DNA of 46,584 nt, taken from positions 1-46,584 of the forward strand of contig CAIZPP010000019.1 of assembly GCA_903934875.1 (NCBI GenBank). Reading direction: 5' to 3'. Position 1 is the first letter of the stretch; each line of letters opens with the position of its first letter. The notes under the pieces were generated by a model. The model searched no databases, was not told the DNA's origin, and was given only the letters and a program-made list of their open reading frames with translations. The position numbers and the translations under genes were made by a program. This document shows, one piece after another, positions 1 through 8,747 of this stretch. This DNA is from an uncultured Methylococcaceae bacterium (GTDB lineage: Bacteria > Pseudomonadota > Gammaproteobacteria > Methylococcales > Methylococcaceae).

Positions 1-74
1 GTTTCAAGTTAACTGAATATCTTGCCCTTTCATTCCAGCTATCAAGTAACTCTTTGATGTTGAAAATGCTGTAA
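1..74 (-). repeat. MITE-A copy 1, truncated by window edge
   Basis: The reverse complement of this stretch matches 46237-46309 with about one mismatch and ends in the terminal motif TTACAGCATTTTCAAC. It is the terminal part of a ~125 bp element also seen at 19066-19190, 45287-45413 and 46237-46360. The other end lies outside the window. Confidence 0.8.
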
Positions 75-202
75 CTGATGTTACGCAGAGGCTCCTGTGC
101 TGTTATCGACAAAACATTGTCGACTTACGGCGATTTGTTTTGGAGTGTCAAGGCTTGCCTTGACAGGCAAAGCGAGCTTTGCCACTCCATGCTTAACATC
201 AG
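75..202 (+). repeat. MITE-B copy 1
   Basis: About 128 bp bounded by imperfect inverted ends (CTGATGTTACGCA on the left, TGCTTAACATCAG on the right). A copy in the same orientation lies at 20811-20939 and shares the core TTTTGGAGTGTCAAGGCTTG. The internal hairpin CAAGGCTTGCCTTG and the absence of any ORF suggest a non-autonomous palindromic element. It abuts MITE-A copy 1. Confidence 0.75.
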
Positions 203-216
203 CTATTAAGTTAAGC

Positions 217-315
217 CGTCATACCGGCATGGATTGCCGGTATCCAGAGCACAGGGAAGTGATTCGACCCACCATCCCTGGCATCTGGGTTCCGGCATTC
301 CCTGCCGGAACGACG
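217..315. repeat. Palindromic CGTCATTCCGGCATGGAT-type repeat
   Basis: The left arm (CGTCATACCGGCATGGATTG) and right arm (ending CCCTGCCGGAACGACG) form a long imperfect inverted repeat. The motif resembles the dispersed CGTCATTCCGGCATG palindromes common in proteobacterial intergenic DNA. The following bases to 392 hold a CGGCGACAAGTCGCCG hairpin, related to the repeats at 23978-24085, and no gene. Confidence 0.6.
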
Positions 316-392
316 AGCTTTTCTTTTCGTGCCAAGCGGCGACAAGTCGCCGCACTCCAGAAAGTGCAAACTGCTAGCCCTAGCAATTGGGT

Positions 393-668
393 TCAACGAT
401 GACCGAGGCCCTTTTTAACAAGCAACAGTTCGTCCCCATCTTTCGGCGGCTCGCCTCCCTGCCGGGTCAGGATGGCACGGAAAGCCTCAAAGTCTGCGCG
501 TTCTTTCCGTTCCGCAAAAAACGCAGCCGTATTCATTGCTGTCAGCTTTTCAGCGACGGCGGTTGCGACGAATTGGTTTAGACTGACACCTTCCTCCTTG
601 GCAAGTTTCTCGGCGGCAGACTTGACCGAAGTCGGCAAACGTAGTGGGTAAGTGCTGGTGTTTCTCAT
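393..668 (-). CDS. Ribbon-helix-helix-like antitoxin
   Basis: A 91-residue protein. The start MRNTSTYPLRLPTSVKSAAE resembles the short beta strand and helix of ribbon-helix-helix DNA-binding antitoxins (HicB/CopG-like), followed by a helix with SLNQFVATAVAEKL. The C-terminal half is charged and probably contacts the toxin. Its ATG overlaps the last base of the upstream toxin stop (TAATG), so the two genes should be translationally coupled. It is the second gene of the pair, unlike the usual antitoxin-first order. It probably neutralises the PIN protein and represses the pair's promoter. The family call rests on the N-terminal pattern and on the neighbour. Confidence 0.75.
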   Translation of the reverse strand: MRNTSTYPLRLPTSVKSAAEKLAKEEGVSLNQFVATAVAEKLTAMNTAAFFAERKERADFEAFRAILTRQGGEPPKDGDELLLVKKGLGHR

Positions 669-1087
669 TACAATAACCTCTTCAGTGCGTCACGCGGTAG
701 CAAAACTTCAATGCCGAAATCTTTTGTGTTCAGACCATAGTCACGCAGATTGAAGGTGACGATGGCGTTGGCATGACCGTTGACCGCCGCTTCCAAAACC
801 ATTTCATCCGCCGGGTCGCGCAAACGTGGACGCCACAGGAAATGGGTTTCGACGGGTTCGGCCAGAGCGGCTAGACCGTCAAGAAATTGCTGGACTTCGG
901 CTGTACTCAAACCCGCCGCTAATTGATGCTCCACCCGGCTACAAGTGGCTTCGTATTCGATGAACAGGGGAACATTTGCCACAAGGGTAAAACGCCGATC
1001 CAACGCAGCCAACAGCAATGCCGCCGAAGCCCCCAAGGGGCTACGCATGGCGGCAACGATGACATCGGTATCCAAGACATATCTCAT
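668..1087 (-). CDS. PIN-domain toxin (putative RNase)
   Basis: A 139-residue protein of the PIN family (putative toxin component, COG1569-like). The N-terminal LDTDVIVAAM supplies the first metal-binding Asp, IEYEAT a central Glu, and RDPADEMVLEAA plus the NLRDY segment the C-terminal acidic residues, so the Mg-dependent nuclease pocket looks intact. PIN toxins of this kind cleave RNA. The length is normal for the family. It precedes and overlaps the antitoxin gene at 393-668. The ATG follows AT-rich DNA without a strong Shine-Dalgarno sequence. Confidence 0.85.
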   Translation of the reverse strand: MRYVLDTDVIVAAMRSPLGASAALLLAALDRRFTLVANVPLFIEYEATCSRVEHQLAAGLSTAEVQQFLDGLAALAEPVETHFLWRPRLRDPADEMVLEAAVNGHANAIVTFNLRDYGLNTKDFGIEVLLPRDALKRLL

Positions 1088-1180
1088 TTGAATAGAAGTA
1101 TCACATCACAGGCGATGTCGCAACTCTTCTGATGAGAGTTCAGAGACTGTCCACTGTTATTCAACGACTGCTTAGGCAAG

Positions 1181-1299
1181 GATATAGTAACCGTTCAGCC
1201 ACCCCCTGCCTTTTCCTGGGAACGCGGTCATCTTGACCGCCATTCCTGCGGGCGGGACACCCGCGCTCCAGGGGGGAGGCTGAACGGTTACAGGATATC
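1181..1299. repeat. Inverted-repeat element with GTAACCGTTCAGCC ends
   Basis: The ends GATATAGTAACCGTTCAGCC and GGCTGAACGGTTACAGGATA are complementary except for a two-base gap. The ~75 bp interior carries a second imperfect palindrome (GGGAACGCGGTCATCTTGAC ... GGGACACCCGCGCTCC). No coding potential; a MITE- or REP-like element. Confidence 0.7.
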
Positions 1300-1319
1300 A
1301 GTCGCCCATCCACACTGCT

Positions 1320-1640
1320 TGGCTGTCGGGTCTTGGCCGGAACCTGCCCTCGACCACTGAGGGCTTGATGCCAACCCACGAATTTTTGGCGTACTCTGCC
1401 CTCCACGGAAGACAACTGCCATATTTAGGATCACAGCGACGGCAACGCCAGCCCAAAACGCTTTTCTAACCAGTCGTGGCAAAGACTCATAGCAGACTGG
1501 ATTGTCGGCAAGGTATCGAAGGCTTGTTTGAACGATGCCTCGCGGTTGGCCGGGCCGGGGTAGTCATGCTCAAACGGAAACGGCGGCGCAGACGTTCGTC
1601 AGCATCCAGCGAGGTTTCCAGAAACAGCTTCACACAGAAT
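1320..1640 (-). pseudogene. Internally deleted mntA-hepT remnant
   Basis: This stretch is a second copy of the locus at 18140-18915. In minus-strand order it encodes an MntA piece (LFLETSLDADERLRRRFR) joined directly to the HepT C-terminus (FEHDYPGPANREAS ... DWLEKRFGLALP). About 470 bp present in the intact copy, spanning the MntA C-terminus and most of HepT, are missing, and the joint is out of frame. The downstream flank (1320-1436) is also shared, including CGAATTTTTGGC and the TTTAGGATCAC boundary. No functional product is expected, because the MntA N-terminus with GSxxxGGD and the HEPN Arg of the RX4HXY motif are gone. Confidence 0.85.
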
Positions 1641-2033
1641 CCGTTTCCGCATGTGCCACTAGGCTGCTGCTAAGGGAACAGCGGGTTTTGTCTTGACAGT
1701 ATCATCTATTAAAAGAATCAAATACGCGACATCATGTCGCACCAGAACGTTACGGACAGGATGATAAATCCCATCCGGCGGAGTTCCAAAAATCGGCGAA
1801 CAGGTTGTCGACCAGAAGTCCGTTTTTACTAGGCATAGCGGCGGTCAGGGGCTGGAAGTACGGGAGGATTTGTGTCACTATGCATAGGTGTCCTCCTTTG
1901 TCGAGTGATTTGGAAGTTTGCAAGACAACCAAGTTTATACCGCTTTGGGGGCCACCTTTTCTATCTATATCATAATCTTTTTGATTATTTTCAAGCTTTT
2001 TTGAAGCCCGTAACATTAGTCATCATATCAGCC
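1641..2033. other. Gene-free region upstream of the CheB/CheR operon
   Basis: No gene recognised. Bases 1749-1790 (AACGTTACGGACAGGATGAT, then ATCCCATCCGGCGGAG) resemble 8868-8908, so this is another dispersed repeat. A TTGACA hexamer sits at 1693-1698 but lacks a convincing -10 partner. The last 150 bases are AT-rich and should hold the operon promoter. Confidence 0.5.
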
Positions 2034-5000
2034 ATGTCTATTCCTACAGAAGCGGTTGAATTATTGCATTCCAGAATGGACACGGATGACTGCGCTGCGA
2101 ATCAGGATAAAGACAATAGCACTGCCAGACCTTATGTGGTCGGCCTAGGCGCATCCGCTGGAGGGCTGGAAGCTTTAGAACGCTTCTTCGGCGCCGTATC
2201 TGTTGACAGCGGCATGGCCTATGTGGTCATCCAGCATTTGTCCCCCGACTTCAAGAGTCTGATGGATGAGTTGTTGGGCCGGGTCACCCCACTGAAAATC
2301 GTGCGAGTGCTTGAACCAGTCGAAATCCAAGCTAACACGGTCTATATCCTGCCGCCACGCAAGGAGATGGTCTTGCAGGGAGAGCAGTTGCTCACATTCG
2401 ACAAATCTACCGAGCAGCCCCTCAGTTTGCCGATCAATACCTTTTTTCGCTCGCTAGCCCGTGAGCGCGGTGACAAGTCTGTAGCCATCGTCCTTTCCGG
2501 CACAGGCACGGACGGAAGCATCGGCATCCAAGACGTGCATGACGTTGGCGGTTTGGTTTTTGTCCAAGATGTGGAAACCGCAAAATTTGACGGTATGCCC
2601 AGAAGCGCTGTGAATACAGGCTGCGTTGATGCGGTTATGCCACCGGAGGAGATGCCCCCCGCATTAATCACTTATGTTAGAAACCCCAACCGGTCATTGC
2701 TGGATTCCAAACTCGGCTATTTTTCCGGGGAGCCACTCACAGGCATTGCCGCAGTATTTGAGAAGTTAAGGAAAACCTACGACCTTGATTTCAATTTTTA
2801 CAAATCTGCCACCGTTTCCCGACGCATAGACCGCCGTGTATTGCTCGGTGCCACTGGCGTTTTTCAAGACTATATTGACTTGGTTCTCAGCGACGATGCG
2901 GAACTGGACAAACTTTATAAAGACCTGTTGATTGGCGTGACGCGGTTTTTCCGCGATGCGGAGGCATTCAATGTCATCGCCCAGCGGGTTATCCCTGTCT
3001 TATTGGATACCCATGCGCCAGACGATGAACTGCGGCTGTGGGTGGCCGGATGCGCCACAGGGCAAGAAGCTTATTCACTGGCGATATTATGCATAGAGGC
3101 TTTTGACCAGCGTAGGCGGGAACCCAACATTAAAATTTTTGCCACTGACATGCACAAGGAGTCCCTGCAAAAGGCTGCTGAGGGTATTTACAGCGAGGAC
3201 GAAATTCTAAGTGTTGTGCCAGCAGAACGCCGTGAGCGCTATTTCAACAAGGACCCTAACGGCTATTACAGGGTGGCCCCGCGACTGCGCAAATTGCTTA
3301 TCTTCTCCCAGCATAATTTGATCAAAGACCCTCCATTTACCCGAGTTGACTTGATCTCTTGTCGAAACCTATTGATATATCTTGAGTCACCAGCCCAAAG
3401 CAAGGTACTTGCCACCTTTCACTTCGCACTCCATTCGCATGGTTATCTATTTCTTGGCCCCAGTGAAGGCCTGGCAGAACTTGATTCAGAATTCACTACG
3501 CTTGACCGGCAGTGGAAGATATTTTGCAAAACCAGCGATGCGCGATTGCCGATTGACATGCGTATGGGCCTCGGCATGACTCCGCACCGCTTTCTGGGCA
3601 GTCCGACGGTTGCTGCCAGTGTAAAACTGCCGCGAGTCTATGAGCAGTTGCTCAACTCCTATATGCCAGCCGGTGTGCTGGTCAATCAAAACCGGGAAGT
3701 CGTCCATATTTTCGGCAATGCCGCCCGCTGGTTGCAGCCATCAGTGGGCCGGATGAGCAATGACGTGGTCAACCTGACCCAGGGGGATTTGCGCATAGCA
3801 CTTTCTTCGGTCATACAAAACGCCATTAAGAAGGGGCAACGCTCGATTCTGAAGGGTGTGCGTTGCAGGGACTCGACCGAAAAGCTAATTCTCACTGTGG
3901 TTGCAGACCCGATTGTGGACAATTCGACCGGTGCAAGCTTTGTCATGGTGTTGTTTGAGGAGCAATCATTGCCACAAACAGTTCCCGCCCTTCCCGGCAA
4001 CAGCTTTGACATCAGCGAGGAGGCGCGCCAGCGCATCTTGGCGTTGGAATTTGAACTGCAACACACCCGCGAAGCCTTGCAGTCCACCATTGAGGAACTG
4101 CAAACCAGTAGTGAGGAGCTACAGGCCAGCAACGAAGAACTGTTGGCATCGAATGAGGAGATGCAAAGCACCAATGAGGAATTACATTCCGTCAATGAGG
4201 AACTGTACAGCGTCAACGCTGAGCATGAATTGAAAATCAAAGAACTCAATGAACTCACGGCAGACTGGCGCAATCTGATGCGCTCAACCGATATTGGCGT
4301 TGTCTTCTTGAACAGTGATTACAGAATCCGTTTATTTTCCCCAAAAGCGACCGAGATATTCAATCTCTTGCCTCAAGACACAGGCAGGGACATGCGCCAT
4401 ATCACTTCGCGGGCGGTCAATGATGATTTTTTTGAGATTCTGCCGACAGCCATGCTCAGCCAACAGCCAGTCGAGGGCAAATTGTCTTTGGCTGACGGGC
4501 GCACTTTCTTGCGCCGGATGTTGCCCTACGTTGATAATGAAAAGGCAAGCACCGGCCTAGTCATCACCTTGGTGGATATCACGGAACAGGCGGCGGTTGA
4601 GATTGCATTAAGGGAAAACGAAAGCCGCTTCCGTGGCATGATTGAAGCCCTGGGTGAAGGCATTTTACTGCTGGACCGTGGCGGTACCATCCTGTCCTGC
4701 AATACCCAAGCCGGCCTCATGCTGAAGACCAAACCTAGCGAGTTAATCGGCCAGGTGTTTGGCTCCTTGCCACAGATAGAACTGGTGGGTGAGAGTGGTG
4801 TGTTGCTGCACCGGGATGACGTGCCGACGCAACGTGCCCTGATCGGCGGCAGGTCGACGAGCAATGAAACTGTGGGCATCCGGCACGGGGATTCGTCAGT
4901 CGTATGGGCGATTGTCAACACCGTGCCCCTGCTCGCTCCAAATGGTTTGGAGCCATCAGCCGTGCTGGCATCTTTAACCGATATCACCGCCTACAAGTTG

Positions 5001-6686
5001 GCGGAACAGGAGCTAAGGATTGCCGCAGTGGCTTTTGATGCGACTGAAGGAATCATCGTGACGGATGCCAAAGCGACCATACTCCGCACCAATAAGGCAT
5101 TCACCACCATTACTGGATATAGCCCGGAGGAAGTCATAGGCCATACGCCCGCATTGCTAAAGTCGGGTTTTCAAAACGCAGAATTTTACGAAAATATGTG
5201 GCGAAATCTGATTCGGGACGGTTGCTGGAAGGGTGAGATTTGGAATAAACGCAAAGATGGCTCGGTATATCCCCAGTGGCTGAACATTTCGGCAGTGCAG
5301 GGAGCAAACGGTGAAGCAACCCATTATGTGGCCACTTTCAACGACATATCCACGCGCAAAGCAGCGGAAGAAAAAATCAGGGAAATGGCTTTTTACGATG
5401 CGCTGACCAACCTGCCCAACCGCAGGCTGTTGATTGACCGTCTGGACCATGCTCTGGCGGTTAGCGTCCGCAGCGGCCTGTATGGGGCTGTCGTCATGCT
5501 GGACTTGGATAATTTCAAATATATCAATGATGTCCATGGACATGATGTAGGAGACAGATTACTTGTTGAGGTTGCCCACAGGCTTTGTTCTTGCCTGCGT
5601 GACACAGACACAGTTTCTCGCCTAGGTGGCGATGAGTTCGTGCTTATTCTCGAAGAATTGGGCAAGGACGATGTCACAGCAAAGACCCATGCCGAGGAAA
5701 TGATGGAAAAAATACTCTCCCGGCTCAGTGAACCCTTCCAACTTCAAGACACGGAGGAAAATAGTCGGCACCATTCCTCTGCGAGCGGAGGAGTTTGCCT
5801 GTTCTACGGCCAAAACACCCCGACTGAAGATCTGCTGAAACACGCCGATATCGCCCTATACCAAGCCAAAAATGCCGGCCGCAACCTGTGCAAGTTTTTT
5901 AGCGAGTCGGTTCAGAGCGAAATTAATTTGCGTGCGCAAATTGAGGCAGGCATGCATTTGGCCCTCAAAGAACGCCAGTTTCAATTGTTTTACCAGCCAC
6001 AAGTTGATGAGTCTGGCAAATTGATCTCTGCCGAGGCACTGATCCGCTGGCTACCGGCACAGGGTAAAATTATCAGTCCCTACGAATTTATTCCTCTGGC
6101 TGAAAAAACCGGTCTCATCCTAAGGATCGGCACCTGGGTGTTGGAAGAGGCTTGCCGAACTTTGCGGCAATGGGCCTGTAATCAACGGACTTCGGACCTT
6201 AGCTTGGCCATTAATATTAGCGCACGGGAGTTTCGGGAGCCTTTGTTCTATGATAAAGTCAATCAGATGCTGCAAAATTTTCAGATTAATCCTGCCAGGC
6301 TGGAATTAGAGTTGACTGAAAGTGTATTCTTGGACGATTTGAACGATGTCCTGGTCAAAATTCAAGCTTTAAAAGCCTTGGGAATTTGTTTGTCACTCGA
6401 TGATTTCGGCTCGGGCTACTCATCCTTGGCCTATCTCAAGCGCTTGCCATTTGATAAGTTGAAAATTGACCAAGCCTTCGTCCGCGATCTCACGGTCGAC
6501 CCCGATGATGCCGTGATTGTGCGCACCATCATCGCCATGGGGCAGGCGCTACGCCTCAAGGTGGTAGCCGAAGGCGTCGAGACCAAGGCCCAGTATCAAT
6601 TCCTCAGCGATCACGGCTGCCGGTGTTTCCAAGGGTATTTGTTTAGCCCACCGGTGATGTTGGACAAGTTTCTTGAGCTTTTGTGA
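2034..6686 (+). CDS. CheB-CheR-PAS-GGDEF-EAL hybrid signalling protein
   Basis: A 1550-residue protein. Residues ~33-215 are a CheB methylesterase-like domain with the Ser-His-Asp triad visible (GASAGG Ser41, IQHLSP His68, GTGTDGS Asp160). Residues ~225-485 are a CheR-like methyltransferase (WVAGCATGQEAYS SAM site near 337; RNLLIY). A coiled coil rich in EELQAS/NEEL repeats (~660-740) follows, then three PAS-like segments (~750, ~870, ~1005), a GGDEF domain with intact RLGGDEF (~1198) and an EAL domain with intact EAL (~1332), DDFGSGYSS and VVAEGVET. No receiver domain or membrane segment is evident, so it is probably cytosolic. Both c-di-GMP synthesis and hydrolysis look possible. It overlaps the kaiC-like gene by GTGA. 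The start chosen is MSIPTEAV; it has only a weak Shine-Dalgarno sequence and the frame is open further upstream. Confidence 0.93.
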   Translation: MSIPTEAVELLHSRMDTDDCAANQDKDNSTARPYVVGLGASAGGLEALERFFGAVSVDSGMAYVVIQHLSPDFKSLMDELLGRVTPLKIVRVLEPVEIQANTVYILPPRKEMVLQGEQLLTFDKSTEQPLSLPINTFFRSLARERGDKSVAIVLSGTGTDGSIGIQDVHDVGGLVFVQDVETAKFDGMPRSAVNTGCVDAVMPPEEMPPALITYVRNPNRSLLDSKLGYFSGEPLTGIAAVFEKLRKTYDLDFNFYKSATVSRRIDRRVLLGATGVFQDYIDLVLSDDAELDKLYKDLLIGVTRFFRDAEAFNVIAQRVIPVLLDTHAPDDELRLWVAGCATGQEAYSLAILCIEAFDQRRREPNIKIFATDMHKESLQKAAEGIYSEDEILSVVPAERRERYFNKDPNGYYRVAPRLRKLLIFSQHNLIKDPPFTRVDLISCRNLLIYLESPAQSKVLATFHFALHSHGYLFLGPSEGLAELDSEFTTLDRQWKIFCKTSDARLPIDMRMGLGMTPHRFLGSPTVAASVKLPRVYEQLLNSYMPAGVLVNQNREVVHIFGNAARWLQPSVGRMSNDVVNLTQGDLRIALSSVIQNAIKKGQRSILKGVRCRDSTEKLILTVVADPIVDNSTGASFVMVLFEEQSLPQTVPALPGNSFDISEEARQRILALEFELQHTREALQSTIEELQTSSEELQASNEELLASNEEMQSTNEELHSVNEELYSVNAEHELKIKELNELTADWRNLMRSTDIGVVFLNSDYRIRLFSPKATEIFNLLPQDTGRDMRHITSRAVNDDFFEILPTAMLSQQPVEGKLSLADGRTFLRRMLPYVDNEKASTGLVITLVDITEQAAVEIALRENESRFRGMIEALGEGILLLDRGGTILSCNTQAGLMLKTKPSELIGQVFGSLPQIELVGESGVLLHRDDVPTQRALIGGRSTSNETVGIRHGDSSVVWAIVNTVPLLAPNGLEPSAVLASLTDITAYKLAEQELRIAAVAFDATEGIIVTDAKATILRTNKAFTTITGYSPEEVIGHTPALLKSGFQNAEFYENMWRNLIRDGCWKGEIWNKRKDGSVYPQWLNISAVQGANGEATHYVATFNDISTRKAAEEKIREMAFYDALTNLPNRRLLIDRLDHALAVSVRSGLYGAVVMLDLDNFKYINDVHGHDVGDRLLVEVAHRLCSCLRDTDTVSRLGGDEFVLILEELGKDDVTAKTHAEEMMEKILSRLSEPFQLQDTEENSRHHSSASGGVCLFYGQNTPTEDLLKHADIALYQAKNAGRNLCKFFSESVQSEINLRAQIEAGMHLALKERQFQLFYQPQVDESGKLISAEALIRWLPAQGKIISPYEFIPLAEKTGLILRIGTWVLEEACRTLRQWACNQRTSDLSLAINISAREFREPLFYDKVNQMLQNFQINPARLELELTESVFLDDLNDVLVKIQALKALGICLSLDDFGSGYSSLAYLKRLPFDKLKIDQAFVRDLTVDPDDAVIVRTIIAMGQALRLKVVAEGVETKAQYQFLSDHGCRCFQGYLFSPPVMLDKFLELL

Positions 6687-8371
6687 AACCAATGACAGTC
6701 AAAAAATTAATTAAGCACGCGACCGGAATACTCGGCTTTGATGCCATCACCAATGGGGGCTTGCCGGATGGAGGGATTACCCTGCTGCTAGGCGGGGCGG
6801 GTAGCGGGAAGACGGTATTTGCGTTGCAAACGCTGGTCAATGTCGCACGGTCAAGCGGTGAGCCGGGCATCTTTGTAGCCTTTGAGGAAGCGCCGGAAAA
6901 AATTGCCATCAATGCCGAATCCTTTGGATGGAATCTTTCTGAACTGCTGGGGAATAAAATATTTTTATTGAATGCGATGATTTCTTCGGAAAACATCCTT
7001 TGCGGCCAATTTGACCTTAGCGGTTTGCTTGCCAGCTTAGGGGCAAAAGTCGAGGAGATGGGGGCACGTTGGATTGTCTTCGATGCCATTGATGCCTTAC
7101 TGACACTGCTCAATGACCACACGGCGGAAATGCGCGAGTTGTACCGGTTGCGGGAATGGGTTGCTGGACAAGGCCTTACCGGCATTGTCACGGCTAAATT
7201 GGACGAAAGTGAATTTTTCCGGCTGCGTTACTCCACTTTGCAATTTCTTGCCGACTGCTCGGTGCGCCTTGAAAACTGCCTGCTTGAGCAGGTCTCCCTG
7301 CGCGAAATGCGTGTCGTCAAATACCGGGGGTCCGCGTTTGCCGAAAACCTTGCCTATTTTGTGATTGGCTCGACAGGGATTGAAGTATCCGACATTAACC
7401 CCGTTGGTGATATGCCGTCCGTCAGTAATGAACGCATCAGCAGTGGTGTCGCCCGCCTAGACACCATGCTGGCAGGCGGGTATTTCCGCGGTTCCACCGT
7501 GTTGCTGACCGGCTTGCCGGGGACTGCCAAAACGACCTTGGCAAGCGCCTTTGCCGAGGCTGCCTGCAATCGGGGGGAGAGGGTGCTTTATTGTGCTTTT
7601 GATGAACCTCCCCCCGAAATCGTCCGAAATCTGACCTCTGTCAATATCCATCTCGCCCGGCATATGGAGACGGGGCTGCTGACTATGGTGGGTGTGCGCA
7701 CTGACAATGGATCAAGTGAGGAACATTATATCCAGATCGTCGGTCTTATTGACCAACACCAACCGACTTGTGTGGCGGTGGACCCTTTTTCCACGCTGCT
7801 GCGCGCCGGTGGCAACATCCTGGCAATCAGCGTCGTCCGCAGACTGGTCACTCTTGCCAAGCGCAGAGGCATTACGCTGATGCTGACCGCTTTGCAGGAG
7901 GCCGGGAGTTTTGGACAGCAAATTAGCCAGTTGCATGCCTCGACCATCGCCGACACATGGATCAACATTTCCTATCATGAGGTCTCAGGCGAACGAAACC
8001 GGGCACTGTCCATCATCAAATCACGCGGTTCGGCGCATTCCAACCAAGTGCGCGAACTGGTTTTGTCGCAGGAGGGAGTTACGTTGAATGATGTTTATAC
8101 CAGTTCGGGCGGTGTGCTGATGGGGACACTGCGTTGGGAGAGTGAGGAACAAGAGCGGCGCGATCACCTACGCGAAAGGCAGTTGCGCGAGGCTAAGCGG
8201 CGGGAATTGGATTTGGCATTGGAGGAGGCGCAAAGCAAGCTATCAATATTGCAGCACGAGTTGGCGCTCCGGCGTGAAGAGATCGCAATCTTTGAAGCGG
8301 AAAGTGCAGAAATCCTGCAAAGACAGCAAGACCGGGAAAATAAACGCAGCCGCCTGCGTGGCGCGGACTGA
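6683..8371 (+). CDS. KaiC-like double RecA-fold ATPase
   Basis: A 562-residue circadian-clock KaiC family protein with two RecA/KaiC domains. Domain 1 has a P-loop GGAGSGKT (37-44), the acidic pair FEE (~68-69) and Walker B IVFDAID (~131-137). Domain 2 has GLPGTAKT (277-284, Ala where Gly is usual) and FDEPPPE (306-312). The segment HASTIADTW aligns with the KaiC phosphosite HISTITDT, placing Ser420 and Thr421 at the S431/T432 positions. A charged coiled-coil tail (~485-562) replaces the KaiC tail. The start is GTG at 6683, overlapping the upstream stop (GTGA), or ATG at 6692. It lies between the GGDEF-EAL hybrid and a KaiB-like gene. True clock function is not implied, since many KaiC homologues are general signalling ATPases. 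Confidence 0.92.
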   Translation: MKPMTVKKLIKHATGILGFDAITNGGLPDGGITLLLGGAGSGKTVFALQTLVNVARSSGEPGIFVAFEEAPEKIAINAESFGWNLSELLGNKIFLLNAMISSENILCGQFDLSGLLASLGAKVEEMGARWIVFDAIDALLTLLNDHTAEMRELYRLREWVAGQGLTGIVTAKLDESEFFRLRYSTLQFLADCSVRLENCLLEQVSLREMRVVKYRGSAFAENLAYFVIGSTGIEVSDINPVGDMPSVSNERISSGVARLDTMLAGGYFRGSTVLLTGLPGTAKTTLASAFAEAACNRGERVLYCAFDEPPPEIVRNLTSVNIHLARHMETGLLTMVGVRTDNGSSEEHYIQIVGLIDQHQPTCVAVDPFSTLLRAGGNILAISVVRRLVTLAKRRGITLMLTALQEAGSFGQQISQLHASTIADTWINISYHEVSGERNRALSIIKSRGSAHSNQVRELVLSQEGVTLNDVYTSSGGVLMGTLRWESEEQERRDHLRERQLREAKRRELDLALEEAQSKLSILQHELALRREEIAIFEAESAEILQRQQDRENKRSRLRGAD

Positions 8372-8392
8372 GACCGGGCATGGGGTTGTGAT

Positions 8393-8713
8393 ATGGCAGA
8401 CATTATCGAGCTAAAAATCTATATCGTGGGTGGCACACCCCATTCCGAGCAAGCATTGAATCAATTGCAAGCTTTTCTCGCACGAAAATCAGTAGATCAT
8501 TTTAATTTGCACGTTATCGATTTGAAGAATGAGCCTATGCGCGCTTTGATTGATGGCGTTGTTGTCGTCCCCACGCTGCAAAGGGTTATTGGCAAGCAGC
8601 CTGCCCGATTGATTGGCAATCTTTCCGACCTCGCGGGTTTGGGTTTGTTTTTATCTGCCATTCCGCCTTCCATGCAAACCCGCACGGGACCAGACTCTCT
8701 CAACATCCTATGA
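8393..8713 (+). CDS. KaiB-like thioredoxin-fold protein
   Basis: A 106-residue protein matching KaiB: LKIYIVGGTPHSEQAL resembles KaiB's LKLYVAGNTPNSVRAL, followed by HVIDLKNEP, a VVVVPTLQRV segment with the cis-Pro position, and RLIGNLSDL (GDLSD in KaiB). It lacks the redox CxxC of thioredoxins. KaiB binds the KaiC ring and switches its output; here it should partner the KaiC-like ATPase 21 bases upstream. No kaiA is present, as is usual outside cyanobacteria. A short Pro- and polar-rich tail follows residue 90. Confidence 0.88.
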   Translation: MADIIELKIYIVGGTPHSEQALNQLQAFLARKSVDHFNLHVIDLKNEPMRALIDGVVVVPTLQRVIGKQPARLIGNLSDLAGLGLFLSAIPPSMQTRTGPDSLNIL

Positions 8714-8716
8714 GCA

Positions 8717-8747
8717 TGTCGGGCAACATTTTTTCCGTTGCCCGACA
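8717..8747 (+). terminator. Stem-loop after the kaiB-like gene
   Basis: A perfect 11-bp stem TGTCGGGCAAC / GTTGCCCGACA with a 9-base loop begins 4 bases after the stop codon. There is no U-tract afterwards, so it may be an RNA 3'-end stabiliser or a weak terminator. Confidence 0.6.

Noticed and set aside
1161-1415. 84-codon open frame on the minus strand
   Set aside because: It spans the inverted-repeat element and the mntA-hepT flank, with no protein similarity or ribosome site.
1693-1698. Perfect TTGACA -35 hexamer
   Set aside because: No acceptable -10 at 16-18 bases; the region is repeat-rich, so it is not called as a promoter.
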